From positions 496,001 through 560,000 of the forward strand of contig NZ_JABKDE010000003.1 of assembly GCF_013623835.1 (NCBI RefSeq): a stretch of 64,000 bases of DNA. Reading direction: 5' to 3'. The position numbers and the translations under genes are program-made. The DNA is from Brevibacterium oceani. Its GTDB lineage: Bacteria; Actinomycetota; Actinomycetes; Actinomycetales; Brevibacteriaceae. The notes under the pieces were generated by a model. The model saw only the letters and a program-made list of their open reading frames with translations. It made no database searches and was not told where the DNA came from. Positions 54,371 through 62,366 of this stretch are shown in pieces; positions within the stretch are counted from its first letter, which is position 1, and every line of letters starts with the position of its first letter.

Positions 54371-55578
54371 GCCAGCGCGCCGACGACCTGCGCCTTCGTC
54401 GCGATCTCGAGGGCCGGATCGATCTCGGGTGCAAAGAACGGCGAATGGTTGGCCGGAACGTCCGTGAGCACGGTTCCCGCCTCCTCGGCGGCCCTGTACT
54501 TCTCGGCATCGAAGGAGCCGACGAACCAGTAGGCATACGGGATGCCGAAGGTGTTGGGCAGCTCGCTGAAGTCCTCCGAGGCGGTCGCTGGGGTGGCCTC
54601 CTGCACCACCTCGGCGCCGAAGTAGTCGGTGAGCGCCTCGGTGACGGTGTCGTTGACGGCCTCACTGTTGTCCGTCAGCGGGAACTGGTCGAAGTACTCG
54701 AAGGTCGGTTCCTTCGGCGAACCGGCCGCTTCGCATTCGCCGCGGACGATGCGTTCGATCGAGTCGATCACACGCTGCCGGACGGCGGTGTCGTAGGTGC
54801 GCACATTGAGCAGGAGTTCGGCACGGTCGGGAATGATGTTCGACTTCGAGCCCGCGTTCGAGGCGCCGACGGTGACGACGGCGAACTCGCCCGGTTCGGT
54901 CTCCCGGGACACGATCGTCTGCAGCCGGAGTACGATCGAGGCCGCGAGCACGACCGGATCGACCGACAGGTGCGGCATCGACCCGTGCGCGCCGCGACCG
55001 AAGACCGTGATCTTCACCGAATCGCCGGCCGACATCACCGGACCCGAGGCGGTGAAGATGCGCCCAGCAGGCATCGGCATGACGTGCTGGGCGAGGGCGA
55101 CATCGGGTTTCGGAATCGCGGTGGTCAGACCGTCGTCGATCATCGCCTTCGCGCCGGCCGCGTTCTCCTCGGCTGGCTGGAAGAGTGCAATATACGTGCC
55201 TGAGCAGGAATTTCGGTTCTCGTTGAGGAGCCTCGCGGCGCCGAGGAGGGCAGTCGCGTGCATATCGTGTCCGCAGGCGTGCATGACCCCGTCGACGGTG
55301 GATGCGTAGTCGAGTCCGGTGTCCTCGGTGACGGGGAGTGCGTCGATGTCGGCGCGGGCCAGCACTGTCGGCCCGTCCCCGTTCTCGATCACCGTGACGC
55401 GACCGGTGTTCCCGATGCGTTTGACGTCGAGTCCCAGACCGGTGAGTTCGGACCCGATGCGCTCGGCGGTCTCATGCTCGTCGAGGCTGAGTTCCGGATG
55501 CTGGTGGAGGTGTTTGTAGAGGTCACGCTGCCACTCGAGCTGTGAGTCGATGTTGTCCAGGAATTCCGGTGTCGTCAT
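54355..55578 (-). CDS. M20D amidohydrolase
   Basis: A 407-aa metal-dependent hydrolase. LHQHPELSLDEHETA, HACGHDMHATALLGAA and the EENAAGAK region match the M20D group (aminoacyl/indole-acetyl-amino-acid hydrolases). Its acidic and His metal ligands, including the Cys of the HACGHD motif, are present. ATG 55578, with GAGGAGAAG upstream; the frame extends further upstream but without family similarity. The natural substrate is unknown. Confidence 0.88.
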   Translation of the reverse strand: MTTPEFLDNIDSQLEWQRDLYKHLHQHPELSLDEHETAERIGSELTGLGLDVKRIGNTGRVTVIENGDGPTVLARADIDALPVTEDTGLDYASTVDGVMHACGHDMHATALLGAARLLNENRNSCSGTYIALFQPAEENAAGAKAMIDDGLTTAIPKPDVALAQHVMPMPAGRIFTASGPVMSAGDSVKITVFGRGAHGSMPHLSVDPVVLAASIVLRLQTIVSRETEPGEFAVVTVGASNAGSKSNIIPDRAELLLNVRTYDTAVRQRVIDSIERIVRGECEAAGSPKEPTFEYFDQFPLTDNSEAVNDTVTEALTDYFGAEVVQEATPATASEDFSELPNTFGIPYAYWFVGSFDAEKYRAAEEAGTVLTDVPANHSPFFAPEIDPALEIATKAQVVGALAYLGG

Positions 55579-55657
55579 CACTTCTCCTCGCTGCGGTCGC
55601 GCCCGGCCGGTCCGGATGCGGACGATGCTCACGCTATCAGCGTGGCATCCGAGTCGG

Positions 55658-56278
55658 TCAGAGCAGTCCCAAGGTCTCAAGATCCCGGCGCAGCGACTGT
55701 GCGTTCGTGAACACGTGGCCGATGATGCCGTGCTTGCGGGCCGACGCCGTGTTCGCCGGCAGATCGTCGACGAACAGGGTCCTGCTCGGGTCGAGATCGA
55801 AGCGCTCGAGCAGCAGTTCGAAGATCGCCGGATCGGGTTTGATGAGCTTCTCCCGACCGGAGACCACGACGTCCTCGAGTTCGTTGATGGCCGGAGCGAC
55901 GGCGGGCGCATGGTGGAAGGTCTCGGCCGCCCAGTTCGAGAGGCCGAGGAGTCGGACACCCGAGCCCTTGAGCTCGGCGACGACCTCGGCCATGCCCTCG
56001 ATCGGACCGGTCAGTGACTTCTCGAAGCGCTCGTAGTAGCGGGAGACGATCTCACCGTGTCGCTCATCGACCGCGGCCGCACGAGCGACCACCTCGGCGA
56101 CGGGGACGCCGCTGTCAGAGGCGGCGTTGAGGGCGGAGAAGTCGGCCTCCTCGGCGAAGGCGCGCCACCGATCGGCACTCATCCGGTCGGCGAGCGGACC
56201 GGTCTGATCCCATCCGATGAGCACGTTGCCGAGATCGAAGACGACGGTCGTGGGTGTCTGGTCGGTGGACTGAGGCAT
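55658..56278 (-). CDS. HAD-family hydrolase
   Basis: A 206-aa HAD hydrolase. Motif I is VVFDLGNVLIGWD, motif II Ser/Thr region LLGLSNW, motif III Lys in IKPDPAIFE and motif IV FVDDLPAN. The first catalytic Asp is present; the second Asp (DxD) is replaced by Asn in DLGN, as in the YihX/HAD-IA epoxide-hydrolase-like group. ATG 56278 with AAGGAG 9 nt upstream is chosen over an in-frame start 18 codons earlier. Confidence 0.88.
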   Translation of the reverse strand: MPQSTDQTPTTVVFDLGNVLIGWDQTGPLADRMSADRWRAFAEEADFSALNAASDSGVPVAEVVARAAAVDERHGEIVSRYYERFEKSLTGPIEGMAEVVAELKGSGVRLLGLSNWAAETFHHAPAVAPAINELEDVVVSGREKLIKPDPAIFELLLERFDLDPSRTLFVDDLPANTASARKHGIIGHVFTNAQSLRRDLETLGLL

Positions 56279-56414
56279 CGCGGGGTCTCCTTCGATGAGG
56301 GTTCGGCTTCGGATTCCTACGCTACAGAACATGATGACCGTCGCGGATGATGTTCAAGGAGAAGGTGATCATCGGACCATTGTGGAATCTTCGGTGCTCG
56401 CCTAGGTTGGAGTC

Positions 56415-57059
56415 ATGATCGGCTACGCGCCACTGCAGATCCGGGTGAAGACGCCCCGACTCGAGCTCGTCGGTGCCGGTGACGACATGCTCGCGGCACT
56501 CGCCCCGCTGGGGCGCGATGGCAAGGTCTTCGCCGAACCCGCCCCCTACGACGACCCGATGTCCTTCTACGAATCGGACCCGGACGTGCGGGTGAGCAAA
56601 TGGCTGCAGAGCGTGTGGCGGGCCAGGGGTCGGTTCGGTCCGTCGGAGTTCAGGTTGGCCTTCGCCGTCCTCGTCGACGGTGAAGCCGTGGGTATGCAGG
56701 ACCTCATCGCGGAGAAGCTCGACACGTGCGCAACGGTGCTCTCGTTCTCCTGGCTCTCGACCGATGTGCGCGGACGCGGACTGGGCACCGAGATGCGCAG
56801 CGCCATGCTCCACCTCGCCTTCGCCGGGCTCGGTGCCCGCGAGGCCGCCTCCGATGCCTTCGTCGACAACATCGGGTCGAACCGGGTCTCCGAAGCCCTC
56901 GGCTACGAACACAACGGAGTCGAATGGGACATCCGCCGAGGTGAGCCCGGGCTCATCCAGCGATGGAGACTCACTCGTGAGGCCTGGGAGGCTTCGCGGC
57001 GTGACGATATCGAACTCAGCGGCATCGCCGACTTCCTCGAGCTGCTCGAGCAGGGGTGA
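56415..57059 (+). CDS. GNAT family acetyltransferase
   Basis: A 214-aa protein. VRVKTPRLELVGA-like opening and the acetyl-CoA loop VRGRGLGTEMRSAML mark a GNAT of the ribosomal-protein-acetylase type, with DNIGSNRVSEALGY late. The substrate is unknown. It is convergent with the small membrane protein, and REP-like copy B lies between them. Confidence 0.85.
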   Translation: MIGYAPLQIRVKTPRLELVGAGDDMLAALAPLGRDGKVFAEPAPYDDPMSFYESDPDVRVSKWLQSVWRARGRFGPSEFRLAFAVLVDGEAVGMQDLIAEKLDTCATVLSFSWLSTDVRGRGLGTEMRSAMLHLAFAGLGAREAASDAFVDNIGSNRVSEALGYEHNGVEWDIRRGEPGLIQRWRLTREAWEASRRDDIELSGIADFLELLEQG

Positions 57060-57091
57060 TCGCCGGGGCCGATCACGGCGACCACGGTTGT

Positions 57092-57157
57092 TTCGGCACA
57101 CTCTGCGCTGATCAGCCCAATTCGGAACTTGGGCTGCTCAGCGGAAAATGGTCCGAA
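57092..57157 (+). repeat. REP-like palindromic repeat, copy B
   Basis: About 66 bp aligning, in opposite orientation, with 26133-26198. The core is a 15-bp stem with one mismatch: CGCTGATCAGCCCAA (57106-57120) against TTGGGCTGCTCAGCG (57129-57143), loop 8 nt. It lies between the convergent GNAT and small membrane protein genes. Confidence 0.75.
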
Positions 57158-57180
57158 CCTGAAGCTGGGGGTGGGTAGGG

Positions 57181-57372
57181 TCAGCCTGAGTGCTGGGACT
57201 GCCTGCGAGAGCGGACGACGGCGAGTATCAGCGCGGTGACCATGAGGACGAGGCTGAGGAACCACAGAAGGGCTGCGAAGCTCTGCAGCTGAGACGTCTG
57301 GGACAGTGCGATGCACGCGACGGAGAACATGATGAGGGCAAGGATCCAGCGAGTCAGCTTCGAGTGCCTCAT
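57181..57372 (-). CDS. Small two-span membrane protein
   Basis: A 63-aa protein with two hydrophobic segments (WILALIMFSVACIAL and LLWFLSLVLMVTALILAVV) and a basic C-terminal end. ATG 57372 is chosen for its AGGAG 6 nt upstream; a longer in-frame form from 57447 would add 25 unlikely residues. Function unknown. Confidence 0.7.
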   Translation of the reverse strand: MRHSKLTRWILALIMFSVACIALSQTSQLQSFAALLWFLSLVLMVTALILAVVRSRRQSQHSG

Positions 57373-57588
57373 CGTTTCTCCTGTTCGATCGATCGTCACC
57401 TCAGTGCCTGTGAGTGAGAGCCTATAAAGAGCAAGAAAACCTGTCAATGGGCCTCAGGTGGGCGGTCGCCCGCCTTGCAGGTAGGAAGGCAGATGCAATA
57501 ACGGCGACCCTCCGCCCGGCAGCCGACCGGATCCGGGAATGCCGGATCGGACGGTTGTTCGGGCGAAGGATCGCCGGTGTTGCTCAGA

Positions 57589-57640
57589 GGTCTCGATTGA
57601 GACCTGCAAAGTCTCTAGGTGAGACTCTCAGGGAGTCTCA
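57589..57640 (-). terminator. Paired hairpins at the end of the cold-shock gene
   Basis: TGAGACTC (57620-57627) with GAGTCTCA (57633-57640) forms an 8-bp stem whose right arm includes the csp stop codon. A second small hairpin, GGTCTC (57589-57594) with GAGACC (57599-57604), follows. No T-tract; probably terminates or stabilises the csp mRNA. Confidence 0.55.
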
Positions 57641-57841
57641 GAGGCCGCGGACGCGAGTCGCCTGCAGGCCCTTGGAGCCCATCTCAGAGTCGAACTCGAC
57701 GTTCTGACCCTCGGTGAGCTCGCGGTAGCCGGAGGCCTCGATCGCGGAGAAGTGGGTGAACACGTCAGCCGAACCGTCGTCAGGCTGGATGAATCCGAAA
57801 CCCTTTTCCGCGTTGAACCATTTCACGGTACCTGTTGCCAT
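57638..57841 (-). CDS. cspA: Cold-shock protein, CspA family
   Basis: A 67-aa cold-shock domain. [18 protein letters not shown] contains RNP1 (KGFGFI); RNP2 reads DVFTHF, with Thr where Val is usual. It binds single-stranded RNA/DNA and melts RNA structure. ATG 57841 after AAGGA; the in-frame start at 57955 is not conserved. The roughly 580 bp upstream hold no gene, leaving room for the long leader typical of csp genes. Confidence 0.95.
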   Translation of the reverse strand: MATGTVKWFNAEKGFGFIQPDDGSADVFTHFSAIEASGYRELTEGQNVEFDSEMGSKGLQATRVRGL

Positions 57842-58420
57842 AATCTTTGTATCCTTATTTTTTAACTGAAGACCACTGGTGCGGTCGTGATGGTCGAATC
57901 CATTGCTGGATCCGGCTTTCCCGCTGGATGAACTGAATTCTGGATCCAGGTCCAACGAAAAACTGTGGGTGAACCGAGAGCTCGGAGTCCGGTGTGATCA
58001 TGAGTCTCTGGTGAGAGGTCGTGAGTCTCAGGCGGAATCGTGAAGATGCTCGGTTTCGATCATGCACTTGGAAGTGCTGGATGGAAGTCGTCAAGTGACT
58101 GAGAGTCAGACGACTGAGATGGGAAATATGAAAATCATGAGGGGCACGGAAGGCAGACACGCGCCGATGGGCAAACACATGGTGCCGAGCTGAACCTACC
58201 TGCTCTGTGAGGCACCACCTGCTCCGCACGATGCTGTGCGAGAACACTTCAAGCCTAACAGAGAGATCGGCAATCGGTGGCATCGACCGAGATCATCGCC
58301 GAGAGTTGGCACACAGTGACACTGAATCGCTGACAGGCTCCACGCTGCATGTTTAGGATTGTATGCAAAACGTTTTGCATACAATCCGCTTTCATCCCCA
58401 ACGCAGGAGCCGCCTGAACC
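57842..58420. other. Long non-coding region between cspA and the LCP gene
   Basis: A 579-bp divergent gap. It probably holds the csp 5' leader and promoter on the minus strand. TGAGTCTC occurs at 58001-58008 and 58022-58029, the same word that builds the hairpin after csp. Near the right end lies the 32-bp palindrome. No gene or RNA family is recognised. Confidence 0.65.
58356..58387. promoter_or_regulatory. 32-bp perfect palindrome upstream of the LCP gene
   Basis: Half-site GGATTGTATGCAAAAC (58356-58371) is followed directly by its exact reverse complement (58372-58387). The centre AAAACGTTTT with flanking TGC/GCA resembles LacI/GalR-family operators, although it is longer. It ends 33 bp before the LCP start. 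No LacI-type gene is in the window. Confidence 0.8.
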
Positions 58421-59467
58421 GTGGACAACCGAGACGCACCTCTGACCATCGGACCTCGACGCCGTCGGCGTCTGGCCGCGAAGTACCGTAGACGACGCAC
58501 CTTCGTGGCGGTGGCTGCGATCCTCGTCATCGCGGCTCCGCTGACGATCGCGATCGTGGTGCACAACCTCGGCGCGAACATCTCCTCCTCGGCTCTGCGC
58601 GCCCATGACGGCTCGGACGTTCCCGAGAAGCTCACCGACGAGACCAATGTGCTCATCATCGGCTCCGACACCAGGGATCTCGCCTCGGCGCAGGCCGACT
58701 CGGGGTCCGCCTCGGCGTCGGGATACGGCAGTGCCGAGGGAGCACGCAGCGATGCGATGATCCTTGCGCACATCGCCGCAGACGGCAGTCGCATCGACGC
58801 CGTCCAGATCCCCCGAGACACGATCATGGACATTCCCGCCTGCGATGACACCGGCCGCGGGGCCACGCAGGCGGTCCACGGGATGATCAACTCCGCCCTC
58901 AACGGCGGACCGGCATGCTCGGTCTCGGCCGCCGAAACGCTCACCGGCGTGCGCGTCGACCACTTCATCAACGTCGACTTCGACGGCTTCGCCGCGATCG
59001 TCGACGCGCTCGACCTTGACGAACCGCTCAAGGACCCGAAGGCGAACCTCGACCTGCTCGCCGGCGAGCAGACGATCGGGGGAGCCGATGCGCTCGCCCT
59101 CGCCCGCACCCGGCACGCCGTCGGCGACGGCAGCGACATCTCCCGCATGGGCAACCAGCAGATGGTCATGAACGCCATCATCGATCGGGCCAAGAGCAGC
59201 CACGTGCTCACCCGACCCGACCGCCTCTACTCCTTCCTCGACGCCGTGACCTCCTCACTCGAGGTCGACGACGACCTCGACTCGGTCTCATCATTGGCTT
59301 CGCTGGCCACGACCGCGGCCGCGGTGCCCAAGGACGACATCACCTTCGACATCATGCCCTGGACCCCGGCCCCGGAGGACCCGAGCCGGGTCGTGAAGTC
59401 GTCGCAGGCCGACGAGGTCTTCGCCGCCATCAACGCCGACGAACCGATCGCCGACCTCGTGAACTGA
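58421..59467 (+). CDS. LytR-CpsA-Psr (LCP) family protein
   Basis: A 348-aa type II membrane protein. A basic start (about 12-26) precedes one span (VAVAAILVIAAPLTIAIVV). The LCP domain shows IGSDTRD, SDAMILAHI, the Arg in IPRDT, and ALARTRHAV. LCP proteins attach glycopolymers to peptidoglycan from a lipid carrier. GTG 58421 with CAGGAG 11 nt upstream. The upstream palindrome suggests specific regulation. Confidence 0.92.
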   Translation: MDNRDAPLTIGPRRRRRLAAKYRRRRTFVAVAAILVIAAPLTIAIVVHNLGANISSSALRAHDGSDVPEKLTDETNVLIIGSDTRDLASAQADSGSASASGYGSAEGARSDAMILAHIAADGSRIDAVQIPRDTIMDIPACDDTGRGATQAVHGMINSALNGGPACSVSAAETLTGVRVDHFINVDFDGFAAIVDALDLDEPLKDPKANLDLLAGEQTIGGADALALARTRHAVGDGSDISRMGNQQMVMNAIIDRAKSSHVLTRPDRLYSFLDAVTSSLEVDDDLDSVSSLASLATTAAAVPKDDITFDIMPWTPAPEDPSRVVKSSQADEVFAAINADEPIADLVN

Positions 59468-59513
59468 GCCGAATGGTCCGAATGGGCCGACTGCGGGGGT
59501 TCGCAGATGGCTC

Positions 59514-60395
59514 TCAGCGTGAGAGGTTCTCGAGATCGTCGAGCAGCCCGGGCCGAGTCGGCATCCACCCGAGAGCGGAGCGTGTGTGCTGACTCGACGC
59601 GGGCTGGTCAGCGGCGAAGACCGGCCCGAGCGGACCGAAGCTCTCCTCCTGCACGGTGCCCGACGGCAGCCCGAGCCGGCGGCCGAGCACCTCGGCGATG
59701 TCGATGACGCGCACCCCTTCGTCGGCGACGGCATGCCAGGACGTTCCACCTTCAGCGGATTCGAGCGCGAGGCGGAAGAGGGCCGCAGCGTCCTGTGCGT
59801 GGACCGCCGGCCAGCGTTGGGTGCCGTCGCCCGGGTAGCCGCAGATCCCCGATTCCTGCGCGAAGTTCGCGAGCAGGCCGGAAAAACCGCCTTCGCCGTC
59901 GGCGTGCACGGTTCGCGGCAGCCGGATCGCTGAGGTGCGCACCCCCTGGTCTCCCAGTTGGAGGGCTCGGGTCACCGCGACGCTGCGCCCTCCGACGGGG
60001 CCATCCGTCGGAAGTGGATCCGCCTCGGTCGCGACCTTGCCCGGCACCGCAGGTGTACCTGCGACCATGACAAGTGGTTTGTCCGTGCCGATGAGGCTTC
60101 TGCCGAGAGTGTCGATCGCCGAGGCTTCCTCCTCGACGGAGGCCGTCAGCGCCGCGGGAGAACTGAAGTCGTTGCGGAAGGCGAGGTGGATGACCCCATC
60201 GGCCGCGTCTGCGCCCGAGCGCAGGACGTCGGCAGAGGAGAGGTCGCCGCGGATCGCCTCTGCTCCAAGCTGCGCCGCTCGCTCGGCAGACGCATCGGAC
60301 CGGGCGAGGATGCTCGCGGTATGCCCGTTGGCGATGAGCTCCGCGGTGACCGCAGAGCCGATCAGACCGGTGCCGCCTGTGATGAAAATGTGCAT
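59514..60395 (-). CDS. NAD-dependent epimerase/extended SDR
   Basis: A 293-aa protein. ITGGTGLIGSAVTAEL is the cofactor loop; the YxxxK motif usual in SDRs is not obvious, and the Ser/Lys region is atypical (VATEADPLP instead). Length fits extended SDRs acting on sugars or xenobiotics. ATG 60395. It is divergent from a TetR gene with two operator-like palindromes between them, so it is the likely TetR target. Confidence 0.85.
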   Translation of the reverse strand: MHIFITGGTGLIGSAVTAELIANGHTASILARSDASAERAAQLGAEAIRGDLSSADVLRSGADAADGVIHLAFRNDFSSPAALTASVEEEASAIDTLGRSLIGTDKPLVMVAGTPAVPGKVATEADPLPTDGPVGGRSVAVTRALQLGDQGVRTSAIRLPRTVHADGEGGFSGLLANFAQESGICGYPGDGTQRWPAVHAQDAAALFRLALESAEGGTSWHAVADEGVRVIDIAEVLGRRLGLPSGTVQEESFGPLGPVFAADQPASSQHTRSALGWMPTRPGLLDDLENLSR

Positions 60396-60412
60396 GGTGT
60401 CTCCTCATCGAG

Positions 60413-60465
60413 TGATAGGACTGAGTCTCATCAGAATACCACCGTGATGGGACTCAGTCCCGTCA
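60413..60465. promoter_or_regulatory. Tandem TetR operators in the SDR/TetR divergent region
   Basis: Two 21-bp odd-length palindromes, 60413-60433 and 60445-60465, share TGATNNGACT-N-AGTCNCNTCA. The second has the perfect core GGGACTCAGTCCC (60449-60461). They lie between SDR start 60395 and TetR start 60501. Confidence 0.8.
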
Positions 60466-60500
60466 TCGATCGCGTGCTCACCCGTTGCTACGATGACGGA

Positions 60501-61076
60501 ATGCCCCGTTGGACCCCGAATGCCCGCGATCGTCTCGTTGTCGCCGCTCTCGACATGTTCGCCGAAAACGGCTTCGACGGCGCGACGGTCGCTGAGATCT
60601 CAGCGCGTGCAGGACTGACGAAGAGCACCTTCTTCCGGTATTTCCCCGACAAGCGAGAAGTGCTGGCCGTCGGCCAGGACGAGATGCTGCGACTCTTGAT
60701 CGACGGCATCTCTTCGGCGCCCGCTGATGCCGGGCCGCTCGAGGCGGTCCGCGCCGGACTCGACGAGGTCTCGACCTCGATGACCCCGTTCCACCGCGAA
60801 CTCGGTCCACGGATCCGCCGCGTGATCGCGGAGAACGTCGAACTGCAGGAGCGGGACGCGGCCAAGCATCGTGCACTCACCGATGGGATGGCATCGGCGC
60901 TGCGAGACCGAGGAGTCGAACGGCACGTCGCGATCATCGCCGCTCACCTCGGCACCGTGGCGTTCGGTGAAGCCTACGCGGCATGGATCGATGCCGGGCC
61001 TCAAACCGACCTCAGCGAACTGGCTCACACCGCCCTCACCGATCTCGGGCGGGCGGCCGGTGCGCTTGCGGACTGA
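60501..61076 (+). CDS. TetR family regulator
   Basis: A 191-aa protein. NGFDGATVAEISARAGLTKS followed by TFFRYFPDKREVL is the helix-turn-helix. ATG 60501 is the best start; in-frame starts further upstream would run over the operator region. It is likely to repress itself and the divergent SDR gene through the two palindromes. Confidence 0.88.
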   Translation: MPRWTPNARDRLVVAALDMFAENGFDGATVAEISARAGLTKSTFFRYFPDKREVLAVGQDEMLRLLIDGISSAPADAGPLEAVRAGLDEVSTSMTPFHRELGPRIRRVIAENVELQERDAAKHRALTDGMASALRDRGVERHVAIIAAHLGTVAFGEAYAAWIDAGPQTDLSELAHTALTDLGRAAGALAD

Positions 61077-61114
61077 TCGGTCCTGCCCCGCCTCGGCGAC
61101 CGTAGACTGATCAC

Positions 61115-61861
61115 GTGCTGATCGCCGAGGTCCTGCCCCTGCTGCTGGGCATCGCCGTGCTCGTCGTCATCGCGGTGATCATCCTCCGCCTCGCCGAGGT
61201 GGGCCTCGGATGGCTGCCGATCGTCGCGATCGTGCGTGCCGTCGTCCAGCTCGCCCTCGTCGCGCTCCTTCTGCAGGGAGCGCTGAACGCCTGGTGGACC
61301 GTTGCCGCATTCATCGCCCTCATGCTCACCACCGCCTCGGTGACCTCGGTGCGCCGGGCCCGGCGGATGCCGCGCGGCCGCCTCGGCGCCCTCACCGGCG
61401 TCATCGTCGGATCCCTGACCACTCTGGGACTCGTCCTCGCCTTCGGTCTCGTCGACCGTGAGTTCGAACGGGTCATCGCCATCGCCGGCATCGTCACCGG
61501 CACCTGTATGACGGTGGCGACCCTGTCGATGCGGCGCTTCGCTGCGAACCTGCGCACCGGGTCCGGAGAGGTCGAAGCGTGGCTGTCCCTCGGCGCCAAA
61601 CCACGGCAGGCGGTGCAGCGTCTGCGCAGCGAATCCATCAGAGAGACCCTGCTGCCGAACCTCGATCAGACGAAGAACACAGGACTGGTCACCCTGCCCG
61701 GAGCCTTCGTCGGCGCACTCTTCGGAGGTGCCTCACCCCTCGAAGCCGCCGAGTTCCAGATCGTCGTGCTCGCCTCGCTCATCCTCGCCGGCGCGATCAC
61801 CGCGGTCCTCGGTACGCACATCGCCGCGGGTGCACGCGTCCTGCCCACACCGGAGGAGTGA
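61115..61861 (+). CDS. FetB/YbbM-type ABC permease (UPF0014)
   Basis: A 248-aa membrane protein with about six to seven spans. RAVVQLALVALLL, a VxxxRRARRMP loop and LVTLPGAFVGALFGGASPLEAA are typical of UPF0014. E. coli FetB works with the ATPase FetA in iron homeostasis. No FetA-like ATPase gene is beside it, so the partner is elsewhere or lost. GTG 61115. Confidence 0.85.
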   Translation: MLIAEVLPLLLGIAVLVVIAVIILRLAEVGLGWLPIVAIVRAVVQLALVALLLQGALNAWWTVAAFIALMLTTASVTSVRRARRMPRGRLGALTGVIVGSLTTLGLVLAFGLVDREFERVIAIAGIVTGTCMTVATLSMRRFAANLRTGSGEVEAWLSLGAKPRQAVQRLRSESIRETLLPNLDQTKNTGLVTLPGAFVGALFGGASPLEAAEFQIVVLASLILAGAITAVLGTHIAAGARVLPTPEE

Positions 61862-61937
61862 AGTTGCGCCCGCCTGTCGCGGGCCGATGACGCCTCCGTC
61901 CAGTGAGCATTCATGGTCGACCCCTAGACTGGCGCAC

Positions 61938-62366
61938 ATGTCTACGATCGAGATCACTCAGGACACCTTCGAATCGACCATCAACGACAACGAGATCATC
62001 CTCCTCGACTTCTGGGCCGACTGGTGCGGCCCATGCAAGCAGTTCGCCCCGGTCTTCGAGAAGGCCTCCGAGGACAACCCCGACATCGTCTTCGGCAAGA
62101 TCGACACCGAGGCCCAGCAGCAGCTGGCCGGACTCTTCGGAATCACCTCCATCCCCACCCTCGTCGCCTTCCGCCAGGGCATCGTCGTCTTCGCCCAGCC
62201 CGGCGCGCTCGCCGCACCCCAGCTCGAACAGGTCATCACCGCCGTCAAGGGACTCGACATGGACGAGGTCCGGGCGGAACTGGAGAAGCAGGCCGCCGCC
62301 GAGGCTGCCGAGCCGGAAGGCAACGGCCCGGATGCGATCCCGGCCGACCCCGGCGTCGACAAGTGA
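61938..62366 (+). CDS. Thioredoxin-like protein with acidic C-terminal extension
   Basis: A 142-aa protein. A thioredoxin fold with WCGPC near residues 29-33 and cis-Pro in TSIPTL covers about 1-108. A further 34 residues rich in Ala/Glu/Pro form a disordered tail. It is distinct from the TrxA at 7856. ATG 61938. Its stop overlaps the methyltransferase start (GTGA). Confidence 0.92.
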   Translation: MSTIEITQDTFESTINDNEIILLDFWADWCGPCKQFAPVFEKASEDNPDIVFGKIDTEAQQQLAGLFGITSIPTLVAFRQGIVVFAQPGALAAPQLEQVITAVKGLDMDEVRAELEKQAAAEAAEPEGNGPDAIPADPGVDK

